NCBI GenBank assembly: GCA_964595365.1
Contig: CAZQQC010000052.1
Location: forward strand, 1-18,453
From: Fen-1258 sp964595365
Lineage (GTDB): Bacteria; Bacteroidota; Ignavibacteria; Ignavibacteriales; Melioribacteraceae
Reading direction: 5' to 3'
DNA length: 18,453 nucleotides
Position 1 is the stretch's first letter; the number at the start of each line of letters is the position of its first letter. The position numbers were made by a program, and so were the translations under genes. Below the pieces are notes generated by a model, which searched no databases, was not told where the DNA came from, and worked only from the letters and a program-made list of their open reading frames with translations. Positions 7,501 through 13,508 of this stretch are shown here, piece by piece.

Positions 7501-8713
7501 CATTCCGCTTTTAATCGGCGGTGCAACAACATCCCGGGTTCATACAGCAGTGAAGATTGAACCGGAATATTCTAAAGCCACGGTTCACGTTCTCGATGCA
7601 TCAAAGAGCGTTGGAGTTGTGAGCAATCTGCTTAATAAGAATGCACGAGAGCAATTTATACTTGAAGTGAAGAAAGAGTATTCCAGACTCCGCAGGGACC
7701 ACTTAAGCAAACGTGAAGTACGCGAATACCTACCATTTGAAAAAGCTAAAGCAAACAAACTCAAATTGGACTGGACAAAATTCCAAACTACCAAGCCGCT
7801 GAAACCCGGCATAACTCTTTTCTCAAATTACCGGCTGAGCGAAATACGAAACCTTATCGATTGGACACCATTTTTTTTAACATGGGAATTGAAGGGGCGT
7901 TACCCCACAATTTTCGAAAATAAAAATTACGGCAAAGAAGCTAAAAAAATTTTTAACGATGCCAACAAGTTATTAGATCAAATAATTTCTGAAAGGAGCT
8001 TGACTGCAAACGGAATCGTTGGGCTGTTTCCGGCTAATTCAGTTGAAGAAGACATCGAAATTTATTCCGATGAATCGCGTTCGGGAATTTTAGAAACTCT
8101 TCACACAATTAGACAGCAAGCGGTTAAATCCGATGGAATCCCGAATCTTGCATTGGCCGATTTCATTGCACCGAAAGATTCCGGTGTAAAAGATTTTATA
8201 GGAATGTTTGCCGTGACTGCCGGACTTGGAATCGAAAAACTGATTGAAAAATTTGAAAAAGAACATGACGATTACAATTCGATTATGACAAAAGCAATTG
8301 CAGATCGGCTTGCCGAAGCATTCGCAGAATTGCTTCATGAGAAAGTAAGAAAAGAATTATGGGGCTATGCAGCCCATGAGTCGTTTTCAAGCAAAGATTT
8401 GATCGATGAAAAATATTCAGGCATCCGTCCTGCACCGGGTTATCCTGCGCAGCCAGATCATACAGAGAAATTAACAATCTGGAAATTGCTCGATGCGGAA
8501 AAAAATACTTCTATAAAATTAACTGAAAATTTGGCAATGTATCCTGCTGCATCTGTGTGCGGTTTATATCTTGCTCATTCTGAGTCGAAATATTTTACCG
8601 TTGGAAAAATTGGCAAAGATCAGGTGAATGATTACAGAAAACGCAAAGGCATAAGTCTGAAAGAAGCCGAAAGACAGCTGCGGCCGGTTCTTAATTATGA
8701 TGATGGAGAATAA
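4541..8713 (+). CDS. metH: Cobalamin-dependent methionine synthase with inserted DUF559-like domain
   Basis: A 1390-residue cytoplasmic enzyme that transfers a methyl group from methyltetrahydrofolate to homocysteine through cobalamin. All modules are present: homocysteine barrel (about 1-325) with zinc ligands Cys245, Cys308 and Cys309; pterin barrel from about 350 (NFVNIGERTNVTGSRKF); cobalamin cap helices (about 640-731); cobalamin Rossmann domain with D917-x-H919-x-x-G922, His919 being the lower cobalt ligand; and the reactivation domain with R1296-P-A-P-G-Y1301. The usual length is about 1230. The excess is one block, residues 732-907, where E. coli has a short linker; offsets from recalled E. 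coli numbering are about -2 before it and +160 after it. The frame is uninterrupted, so the protein should contain the block, and all catalytic motifs are retained. An AAGG lies about ten bases before the ATG. No cobalamin riboswitch fits the 85-base leader. Confidence 0.97.
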   Translation: MLNELRKILSERILVLDGAMGTMIQRYKLTEEKFRGDRFKNHPVDLKGNNDLLVLTQPEIIKSIHKAYLHAGADIIETNTFNGNSISQADYKTEGLVYEINFEAARIAKETILEFTEKSLSKSRFVAGALGPTNKTLSLSPDVSNPGYRAVTFDEMKRVYKEQARGLIDGGADILLLETIFDTLNAKAALYGMMELCDETNNQIPIMISGTIVDMSGRTLSGQNTEAFWVSVAHTKNLLSVGLNCSLGPEQMRSFISELSNLANVFISLYPNAGLPNEFGGYDEPPGSMAKVLEEYAREGYLNIIGGCCGTTPEHIKAFTKVAKKFPPRRIPDVEPHLRLSGLEPLVFRPDTNFVNIGERTNVTGSRKFARLIKENNYEEALSVAREQVENGAQVLDINMDEALIDSEKAMTRFLNLISTEPDIARVPLMLDSSRWPVIEAGLKCLQGKGIVNSISLKEGEELFKEHAKRILRYGAAVVVMAFDEEGQADTFERKIKICKRAYKILTEEIGFQPQDIILDPNIFAVATGIEEHNQYAINYIEAVRWIKKNLPLAKVSGGVSNISFSFRGNDLVREAMHSAFLFYAIEAGMDMGIVNTGQLTVYEEIPKELLEKVEDVLWNRRSDATEQLVEFANTVTQNVKRETLNGGWRKEPVEERLKHALVKGIVEFVEQDIEEARKKYPKPLDIIEGPLMNGMNIVGDLFGSGKMFLPQVVKSARVMKKAVAYLEPFIANPPSLSQPASLSRQNKREVVCTKKDSFGWQTVDPAYYEKLKEVVLTHRNKPRNVELIIWEFLKSKQLEDYKFCRQHIIGKYIVDFVCPSKMLVVEIDGLIHQLPENKESDEIRTQWLNEQGFEVIRFTNDEVVNDVEKVLEKILVRLKEREVSKFFFEREDLGGVPFGDGNGRTGTILLATVKGDVHDIGKNIVGVVLGCNNYDVIDLGVMVPSDKILSTAIEKEVDIIGLSGLITPSLDEMVHVAREMERMNLNIPLLIGGATTSRVHTAVKIEPEYSKATVHVLDASKSVGVVSNLLNKNAREQFILEVKKEYSRLRRDHLSKREVREYLPFEKAKANKLKLDWTKFQTTKPLKPGITLFSNYRLSEIRNLIDWTPFFLTWELKGRYPTIFENKNYGKEAKKIFNDANKLLDQIISERSLTANGIVGLFPANSVEEDIEIYSDESRSGILETLHTIRQQAVKSDGIPNLALADFIAPKDSGVKDFIGMFAVTAGLGIEKLIEKFEKEHDDYNSIMTKAIADRLAEAFAELLHEKVRKELWGYAAHESFSSKDLIDEKYSGIRPAPGYPAQPDHTEKLTIWKLLDAEKNTSIKLTENLAMYPAASVCGLYLAHSESKYFTVGKIGKDQVNDYRKRKGISLKEAERQLRPVLNYDDGE
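6741..6794. repeat. 54-base palindromic segment at left end of metH insertion
   Basis: The arms CCCCTTCACTTT (6741-6752) and AAAGGGAAGTGG (6783-6794) pair at 10 of 12 positions. Inside, GCCT (6761-6764) pairs with AGGC (6773-6776) around an 8-base loop. The segment is 18 codons long and reads through in frame, in the manner of palindromic elements that settle in coding DNA. It could fold in the mRNA or mark the element's end. Confidence 0.55.
6756..6763 (+). repeat. Left short inverted repeat of metH insertion
   Basis: AACCCGCC here is the reverse complement of GGCGGGGTT at 7223-7231, apart from one extra base in the right copy. The two lie near opposite ends of the insertion, about 460 bases apart, as expected for terminal inverted repeats. 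They are short enough to be chance. Confidence 0.4.
7223..7231 (-). repeat. Right short inverted repeat of metH insertion
   Basis: GGCGGGGTT pairs with AACCCGCC at 6756-6763 with one bulged base. It sits just past the nuclease-like core, in the Gly-rich linker that leads back into MetH. A weak TCC-TTTC-GGA hairpin (about 7231-7240) follows and may be a remnant of a second palindrome. Confidence 0.4.
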
Positions 8714-8718
8714 TTAAC

Positions 8719-9234
8719 ATGGAAAGAATATTCCGCCCCGGCGCAATCGGCGCATTGATGGACGAGTATGAAAGAGTTTCCGTCGAACTTAAAAATTTGC
8801 TCAGCACAATTTCGCAAGAGGAGTTCACAAAAATTTTCGATCAAAAAACAAATGACGAGGATTGCCGCTCAATTCAAACCGTGATGAAACATGTTGTTCG
8901 TTCAAGTTATGGTTATGCCGATCAGATTTGTGTCTTTCTCAAGAAGCCCGCTGTTAACCATAATTATCATGTTTACAACGTAGTGCACGCTGTTGAAGAA
9001 TTAGAAAATGTGATCAAGTTTACTTCAGATATAGTGAGCGACAAACTAAAAATGTCCGACAAAGAAATTCTTGCAACACGGCAAGAAACAAAGTGGGGCT
9101 TATATGATATCGAGATGATGTTTGAACATGCGATCGTTCATATACTCCGCCACAGAAGACAAATTGAAAAATGGCTTTACCTGCCATTTCAAAAAGATGA
9201 TAAGGAAAAAAATAGATCGGCATTAAGCTTTTGA
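8719..9234 (+). CDS. DinB/YfiT-like helical protein
   Basis: A 171-residue protein with the look of the DinB/YfiT four-helix metalloprotein superfamily. The likely metal-binding histidines are His58 (VMKHVVRSSYGYAD) and His137 and His141 in the C-terminal helix (FEHAIVHILRHRRQIEKW), in the typical late H-x3-H arrangement that ends with RHRRQ. Members include thiol transferases and many proteins of unknown role, so no reaction is assigned. The ATG lies five bases after the metH stop, and GGAGAA at the end of metH serves as its ribosome site, so the two are co-transcribed and probably translationally coupled. No signal peptide or membrane segment is present. A link to methionine or thiol metabolism is inferred from position only. 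Confidence 0.75.
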   Translation: MERIFRPGAIGALMDEYERVSVELKNLLSTISQEEFTKIFDQKTNDEDCRSIQTVMKHVVRSSYGYADQICVFLKKPAVNHNYHVYNVVHAVEELENVIKFTSDIVSDKLKMSDKEILATRQETKWGLYDIEMMFEHAIVHILRHRRQIEKWLYLPFQKDDKEKNRSALSF

Positions 9235-9311
9235 GGATTAATAAATGTTTAATATCAGAATTCAGGTTTTTCTAAAAACAACTAAGTAAAAATTTAATTG
9301 GAGGATAAGCT

Positions 9312-10871
9312 ATGTGCTACAAATCTTTTACGGCATTTCTATTTCTGATCATTTTCTCATTCACATTTTATGCTCAGGAAAAAGTTGATCTTCAAGTCAT
9401 TCAAAGAATCCGAAGGGAAGGGCTTGAAAATTCCAAAGTTATGGAGTATATGGAATATCTGAGCGATGTTTACGGACCACGACTTGCCGGATCGCCTCAA
9501 TACAAAAAAGCCGCAGAGTGGGCTGTTAATAAATTAAAAGAGATGGGGCTCGAAAATGCAAAGATGGAAAAGTGGGGCACTTTCGGACGCGGTTGGGAAC
9601 TTCACAAGTTTTACGCTGCTATGACTTCACCGCAGTACATGCCGCTAATTGCATTCCCGAAAGCTTGGACCCGCGGGACAAACGGCACAATAAAAGGAAC
9701 GCCGGTTTTATTCGAGGTAAAAAAAGTTGAAGACATGGAGAAATATAAAGGTAAGTTGAAAGATGCCATTGTTCTCGCACAAGACGAACAGCCGCTCGAA
9801 ATTTCTTTTGATCCGGCAGCGAAAAGAAAATCGGATGATGACTTAAAAAAAATTGAAATGGCTCCGGAACCGGGTGTTAGATCGCCCTTTGTTGCTAGAC
9901 GGGAAGAATTCATTGCGCGCCGTCAATTAGCGGAAGCTGTTTCTAAATTCCTAAAAGATGAAGGAGCTGCCATACTACTTGAACCAAGCATAGGCAAAGA
10001 TGGAACAATTTTCGTTCAAAGCGGAGGTTCATATATGAAAGGTTCCGAAACCCAGTTACCCTCGCTAGTCGTTTCGGTCGAACAATACAATAGAATGGTA
10101 AGGATACTAAAGAAAAATATCGAGGTAATGGTGGAAATTGAAGTGCAGGCAAATTATGTCGACAACGATTCGTTAGGCTACAATATTGTTGCGGAAATTC
10201 CCGGCACGGACAAAAAGTTGAAAGATGAAGTAGTAATGTTGGGCGGGCATTTTGATTCATGGCATGCCGGTACAGGAGCTACAGATAACGGCGCCGGCAG
10301 CGCTATTGCAATGGAAGCGATCCGGATACTAAAATCGATCGGTGTTAAACCGAGACGGACAATCAGAATTGCTTTGTGGGATGCTGAAGAGGAAGGATTG
10401 ATAGGTTCAAGAAATTATGTAAAAAATCATTTCTTCGATGGCGATAAAAAAGAGAAGAAACCGGAATACGATAAGTTTGACTCCTACTTCAATTACGATA
10501 ATGGCAGTGGAAAGATTCGCGGAATTTATGCGCAGGGAAATAATGCCGTCGTACCGATCTTTGAAGAATGGCTAGAACCTTTTAACGATCTCGGTGCTTC
10601 AACAGTTACAATTAGAAATACCGGAAGCACCGATCACGTTTCATTCGATGCTGTAGGTCTGCCCGGTTTCCAGTTTATCCAGGACGATCTTGAATACTCG
10701 ACGCTGACGCACCATTCCAATATGGACGTAGTCGACCATGTTTCACGCGGCGACTTAATGCAATCGGCAACGATCATGGCTTCATTCATTTATAATGCGG
10801 CAATGCGCGACGAAAAACTTCCGGGAAAATATTTCGATCCAAACGAAGTTCGTCCTCAACGACGGTTTTAG
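9312..10871 (+). CDS. Exported M28-family zinc peptidase with PA-type insert
   Basis: A 519-residue secreted aminopeptidase/carboxypeptidase Q-like enzyme. Residues 1-21 form a signal peptide (hydrophobic FLFLIIFSFTF, then YAQ). Residues 130-280 hold a protease-associated-like insert. The C-terminal catalytic domain has the M28 di-zinc set: His313-x-Asp315 (GGHFDSW), bridging Asp325 (ATDNGAGS), Glu359-Glu360 (WDAEEEGLIGS), the FNYDNGSG Asp (about 396) and His468 (LTHHSN). The expected ligands are all visible, so it should be active. It probably acts in the periplasm or outside the cell, trimming peptides; exact specificity is unknown. A strong ribosome site (GGAGGATAAG) precedes the ATG. A 77-base gap separates it from the DinB-like gene, and the kinase-RapZ gene starts 25 bases downstream. 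Confidence 0.92.
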   Translation: MCYKSFTAFLFLIIFSFTFYAQEKVDLQVIQRIRREGLENSKVMEYMEYLSDVYGPRLAGSPQYKKAAEWAVNKLKEMGLENAKMEKWGTFGRGWELHKFYAAMTSPQYMPLIAFPKAWTRGTNGTIKGTPVLFEVKKVEDMEKYKGKLKDAIVLAQDEQPLEISFDPAAKRKSDDDLKKIEMAPEPGVRSPFVARREEFIARRQLAEAVSKFLKDEGAAILLEPSIGKDGTIFVQSGGSYMKGSETQLPSLVVSVEQYNRMVRILKKNIEVMVEIEVQANYVDNDSLGYNIVAEIPGTDKKLKDEVVMLGGHFDSWHAGTGATDNGAGSAIAMEAIRILKSIGVKPRRTIRIALWDAEEEGLIGSRNYVKNHFFDGDKKEKKPEYDKFDSYFNYDNGSGKIRGIYAQGNNAVVPIFEEWLEPFNDLGASTVTIRNTGSTDHVSFDAVGLPGFQFIQDDLEYSTLTHHSNMDVVDHVSRGDLMQSATIMASFIYNAAMRDEKLPGKYFDPNEVRPQRRF

Positions 10872-10896
10872 TTTTTAAACGAACATTTCATGTTGT

Positions 10897-12342
10897 ATGT
10901 CAACCGAAGAAAAACTAAAACTACTTTTTGAAAAATGGTCGGGAGAGAAAGTTGATTCTTTCTCTCCTCTTCCAGCTTCTGCGTCGGCTCGAAAATATTT
11001 CAGAATTACTTCGGAAGGTAAATCCGCTATCGGAGTTTACAATAAAGACATGCGCGAGAATCAAGCTTTCATTTATTTGACAAAACATTTTCGTAAGAAT
11101 AAATTAACCGTTCCGAAGGTTTATACTGTCGAGTTGAAATTTCATGTTTATCTGCTTGAAGACCTTGGTGATGAAACTCTTTTTTATTTGCTCGAAAAAA
11201 ACCGCCGGGGAGATGATTTTTGTGTAGAGACTACAAAACTTTACAAACAGGTAATTGAAAAGCTGCCGCAATTTCAAATTACTGCATCGAAAGGATTGGA
11301 TTACTCAAAATGTTATCCGCGCGCTAAGTTCGACAAACAATCGATGATGTGGGACCTGAGCTATTTTAAGTATTATTTTTTGAAACTGGCAAACATTTTT
11401 TTTGACGAACAGAGGCTTGAAGAAGATTTCCTTTCACTGGTTAAATTTTTGCTGCAAGCCGACTGCAATTATTTTATGTATCGGGATTTTAATTCTCGCA
11501 ATGTTATACTTGTCGACGGTGAACCGTATTTTATCGATTACCAGGGTGGACGTAAAGGTGCGCTACAGTACGACATTGCGTCGTTCCTATTGGATTCTAA
11601 AGCTAATATTCCTCAACAATTTCGTAAAGAATTTCTTGAGCATTATATAAGCTCTGCCGGGCAAATCAAGAAGATAAACAAGAATGAGTTTCTAAAATAT
11701 TTTGATGGTTATGCACTGATCCGGCTACTTCAAATGTTTGGTGCTTACGGTTACAGGGGCTATTTCGAAGGCAAGCCGCATTTTCTAAAAAGCATTCCAT
11801 TCGCATTGAGAAACTTAGAATGGCTTTTACAGAATCATCCGCCGGAAGTAAAAATGCCCGAACTTCTCAAGTCTCTTTATCAACTTACCCAATTGACAGA
11901 ATTAAAAAATTTCCGGATCGATATTCACGATGCCGGTAAGTTGACGGTTCACATAAATAGTTTTTCTTACAAAGACAAAATTCCGCTTGATCTTACCGGC
12001 AATGGTGGAGGCTTTGTTTTTGACTGCAGAGCGATTCATAACCCGGGGCGCTATGACGAATACAAATCACTAACCGGCATGGACAAACCGGTGCAAGATT
12101 TTTTAACTGCCCAGCCCGAAACACAAAAATTTCTGCAGAATGTTTTCTCGCTGGTCGATGAATCGGTAGAAAAATATATCTCGCGCGGGTTCACTAATTT
12201 AATGGTAAACTTCGGGTGCACAGGCGGGCAGCACCGCTCGGTTTATTGTGCTTTGCGTTTAGCCGAACATTTATCGAATAGACCTGATGTTAGGGTGTTA
12301 TTGTTTCATGAAAAATTACAAGGTGATCAAGTAACAGAGTAA
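10897..12342 (+). CDS. AmgK-like sugar kinase fused to RapZ C-terminal domain
   Basis: A 481-residue two-domain protein. Residues 1-320 are an aminoglycoside-phosphotransferase-fold kinase: catalytic Asp197 and metal-binding Asn202 in YRDFNSRN, and the DFG-like Asp214 in YFIDYQGG. It resembles AmgK, the MurNAc/GlcNAc anomeric kinase of cell-wall salvage. Residues 338-475 match the C-terminal domain of RapZ: DIHDAGKLTVHINSFSY, FDCRAIHNPG (375-384), LTGMDKPVQDFL and the signature GCTGGQHRS (440-448). In E. coli this domain senses glucosamine-6-phosphate and binds small RNA. The next metabolic gene encodes a MurU-like enzyme, which fits salvage to a UDP-sugar. The fusion suggests kinase control by an amino-sugar phosphate, which is inference. 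The last residues (GDQVTE) are encoded by an octameric repeat, so the original C-terminus may have been altered. The ribosome site is weak. Confidence 0.88.
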   Translation: MSTEEKLKLLFEKWSGEKVDSFSPLPASASARKYFRITSEGKSAIGVYNKDMRENQAFIYLTKHFRKNKLTVPKVYTVELKFHVYLLEDLGDETLFYLLEKNRRGDDFCVETTKLYKQVIEKLPQFQITASKGLDYSKCYPRAKFDKQSMMWDLSYFKYYFLKLANIFFDEQRLEEDFLSLVKFLLQADCNYFMYRDFNSRNVILVDGEPYFIDYQGGRKGALQYDIASFLLDSKANIPQQFRKEFLEHYISSAGQIKKINKNEFLKYFDGYALIRLLQMFGAYGYRGYFEGKPHFLKSIPFALRNLEWLLQNHPPEVKMPELLKSLYQLTQLTELKNFRIDIHDAGKLTVHINSFSYKDKIPLDLTGNGGGFVFDCRAIHNPGRYDEYKSLTGMDKPVQDFLTAQPETQKFLQNVFSLVDESVEKYISRGFTNLMVNFGCTGGQHRSVYCALRLAEHLSNRPDVRVLLFHEKLQGDQVTE

Positions 12343-12344
12343 CT
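12321..12344 (-). repeat. Degenerate 8-base tandem repeat, upstream copy (inverted)
   Basis: Read on the minus strand this is three octamers of consensus NRTYACTY, for example AGTTACTC and TGTTACTT. It overlaps the last codons and stop of the kinase-RapZ gene. The related array at 12723-12754 has the opposite orientation, so the two bracket the four-helix-bundle gene. Confidence 0.6.
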
Positions 12345-12363
12345 AAAAATTAATTGGGCATAA

Positions 12364-12756
12364 ATGGAAAGCAATAAAACGGGCATCAAAACATATCGCG
12401 GTTTAATTGTTTGGGAAAGAGCAATGGATTTTGTTACTTCTATCTATTTCACAACTAAAAGTTTTCCTGTCGACAAGCTTTATTTCTTAACAAGCCAAAT
12501 ACGAAGAATTGCCGTTTCAATTCCAGGCAATATTGCAAAAGGATTCGAAAGAAATTCAAGAAAAGAATTCAAAAGGTTTTTACGAATAACAATTGGCTCT
12601 GTTTTTGAAATCCAAGTCCAGATTCAAATACCTCACAACAATAAGTCGACATTTGACAACCTTTTTGAATCAAGCCGTGAAATTGAAAGCATCACAGGTG
12701 AAACTTTTTCTTCTAACTACCTGGTCACTTTGTTGATCTATCACTCAGTCACATAG
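12364..12756 (+). CDS. Four-helix-bundle protein (S23 family), probably degraded
   Basis: A 130-residue member of the S23/four-helix-bundle family. The first 80 residues carry the hallmark pattern: YRGLIVWERAMDFVTSIY, then LTSQIRRIAVSIPGNIAKGF, then RKEFKRFLRITIGSVFEIQ. Oddities: the usual N-I-A-E-G is N-I-A-K-G here; the segment before FDNLFESSREIE is about four residues shorter than usual (an in-frame deletion is likely); and the last roughly 22 residues do not resemble the normal final helix, the last ten being encoded by the octameric repeat at 12723-12754. No good ribosome site precedes the ATG. It lies between two genes that normally pair (kinase-RapZ and murU-like). It may be a decaying or non-functional copy, or an insertion whose end has been rewritten by the repeat. 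It is not recently duplicated from the copy at 3105. Confidence 0.7.
   Translation: MESNKTGIKTYRGLIVWERAMDFVTSIYFTTKSFPVDKLYFLTSQIRRIAVSIPGNIAKGFERNSRKEFKRFLRITIGSVFEIQVQIQIPHNNKSTFDNLFESSREIESITGETFSSNYLVTLLIYHSVT
12723..12754 (+). repeat. Degenerate 8-base tandem repeat, downstream copy
   Basis: Four octamers in perfect 8-base register: GGTCACTT, TGTTGATC, TATCACTC and AGTCACAT (consensus NRTYACTY). They encode the last ten residues of the four-helix-bundle protein up to its stop. They are the inverted counterpart of the array at 12321-12344. Confidence 0.6.
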
Positions 12757-12766
12757 AGATTAAAAC

Positions 12767-13495
12767 ATGAAAGCATTCATTCTTGCAGCCGGACTCGGCA
12801 CAAGGCTTCGGCCGCTCACCAATTCAAAACCGAAAGCCCTTATCGAGATAAGCGGTAGAACTCTGCTTGAGCTAACGATCACCCGTCTTCTAAAATTCAG
12901 ATTCGACGAAATTATTGTTAACGTACATCATTTTGCAGATCAAATTGTTCAATTTTTAGAAACTAAAAAAAATTTTGGCGCACGGATTTCTATTTCCTAT
13001 GAGACTAAACTACTGCTCGATACAGGCGGTGGATTGAAAAATGCATCGTGGTTTTTTAATGACAACAAACCATTCTTAATTCACAATGTGGATGTAATTA
13101 CGGACATTGACCTTGCCGCACTGTGCAAATATCATCTATCAAGCACAGGCGTAGCAACATTAGCGGTACAGAACCGGAAATCGTCACGTTATTTTCTATT
13201 CGATAAAGAAAAAAATCTTTACGGCTGGAAGAATCTAGATACCGGCGAGTCCAAACTTGTAAGAAACAACAGCGAAGCGCTTGAACCGTTCGCTTTCAGC
13301 GGGATACAAATTGTCTCACCCGCTATTTTAGATTGGATGCCTGATAGAAAAGTTTTTTCACTTGTAGATCTGTATTTATCCGTCGCATCTAAAAACCGAA
13401 TAACTTATTTTGACCATACAAATTCAGTTTTTATCGATCTTGGTAAAAAAGAAAATTTAACCGAGGCAGAACCAATTGTCAGCAAAATATTTTAG
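12767..13495 (+). CDS. MurU-like nucleotidyltransferase (sugar-1-phosphate uridylyltransferase)
   Basis: A 242-residue nucleotidyltransferase of the GlmU/RmlA fold. The signature AAGLGTRLRPLT (7-18) with Lys23 (NSKPKAL) binds NTP, LLDTGGGLKNA (83-93) forms the sugar pocket, and Asp109 in HNVDV binds Mg. Its length and position after an AmgK-like kinase fit MurU, which makes UDP-MurNAc from MurNAc-1-phosphate. GlcNAc-1-P or mannose-1-P activity cannot be excluded. The ATG follows the inserted four-helix-bundle gene by ten bases, with AGAG at a suitable distance. Its stop is 13 bases before the next ATG, so the exported hydrolase is probably on the same transcript. There is no acetyltransferase domain, unlike full GlmU. 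Confidence 0.85.
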   Translation: MKAFILAAGLGTRLRPLTNSKPKALIEISGRTLLELTITRLLKFRFDEIIVNVHHFADQIVQFLETKKNFGARISISYETKLLLDTGGGLKNASWFFNDNKPFLIHNVDVITDIDLAALCKYHLSSTGVATLAVQNRKSSRYFLFDKEKNLYGWKNLDTGESKLVRNNSEALEPFAFSGIQIVSPAILDWMPDRKVFSLVDLYLSVASKNRITYFDHTNSVFIDLGKKENLTEAEPIVSKIF

Positions 13496-13508
13496 AAAGG
13501 GCTCACTT

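Noticed and set aside
13476..13508. Upstream start for the CocE-like hydrolase
   Set aside because: It would overlap murU and place a charged segment before the signal peptide; the ATG at 13509 has a better ribosome site.
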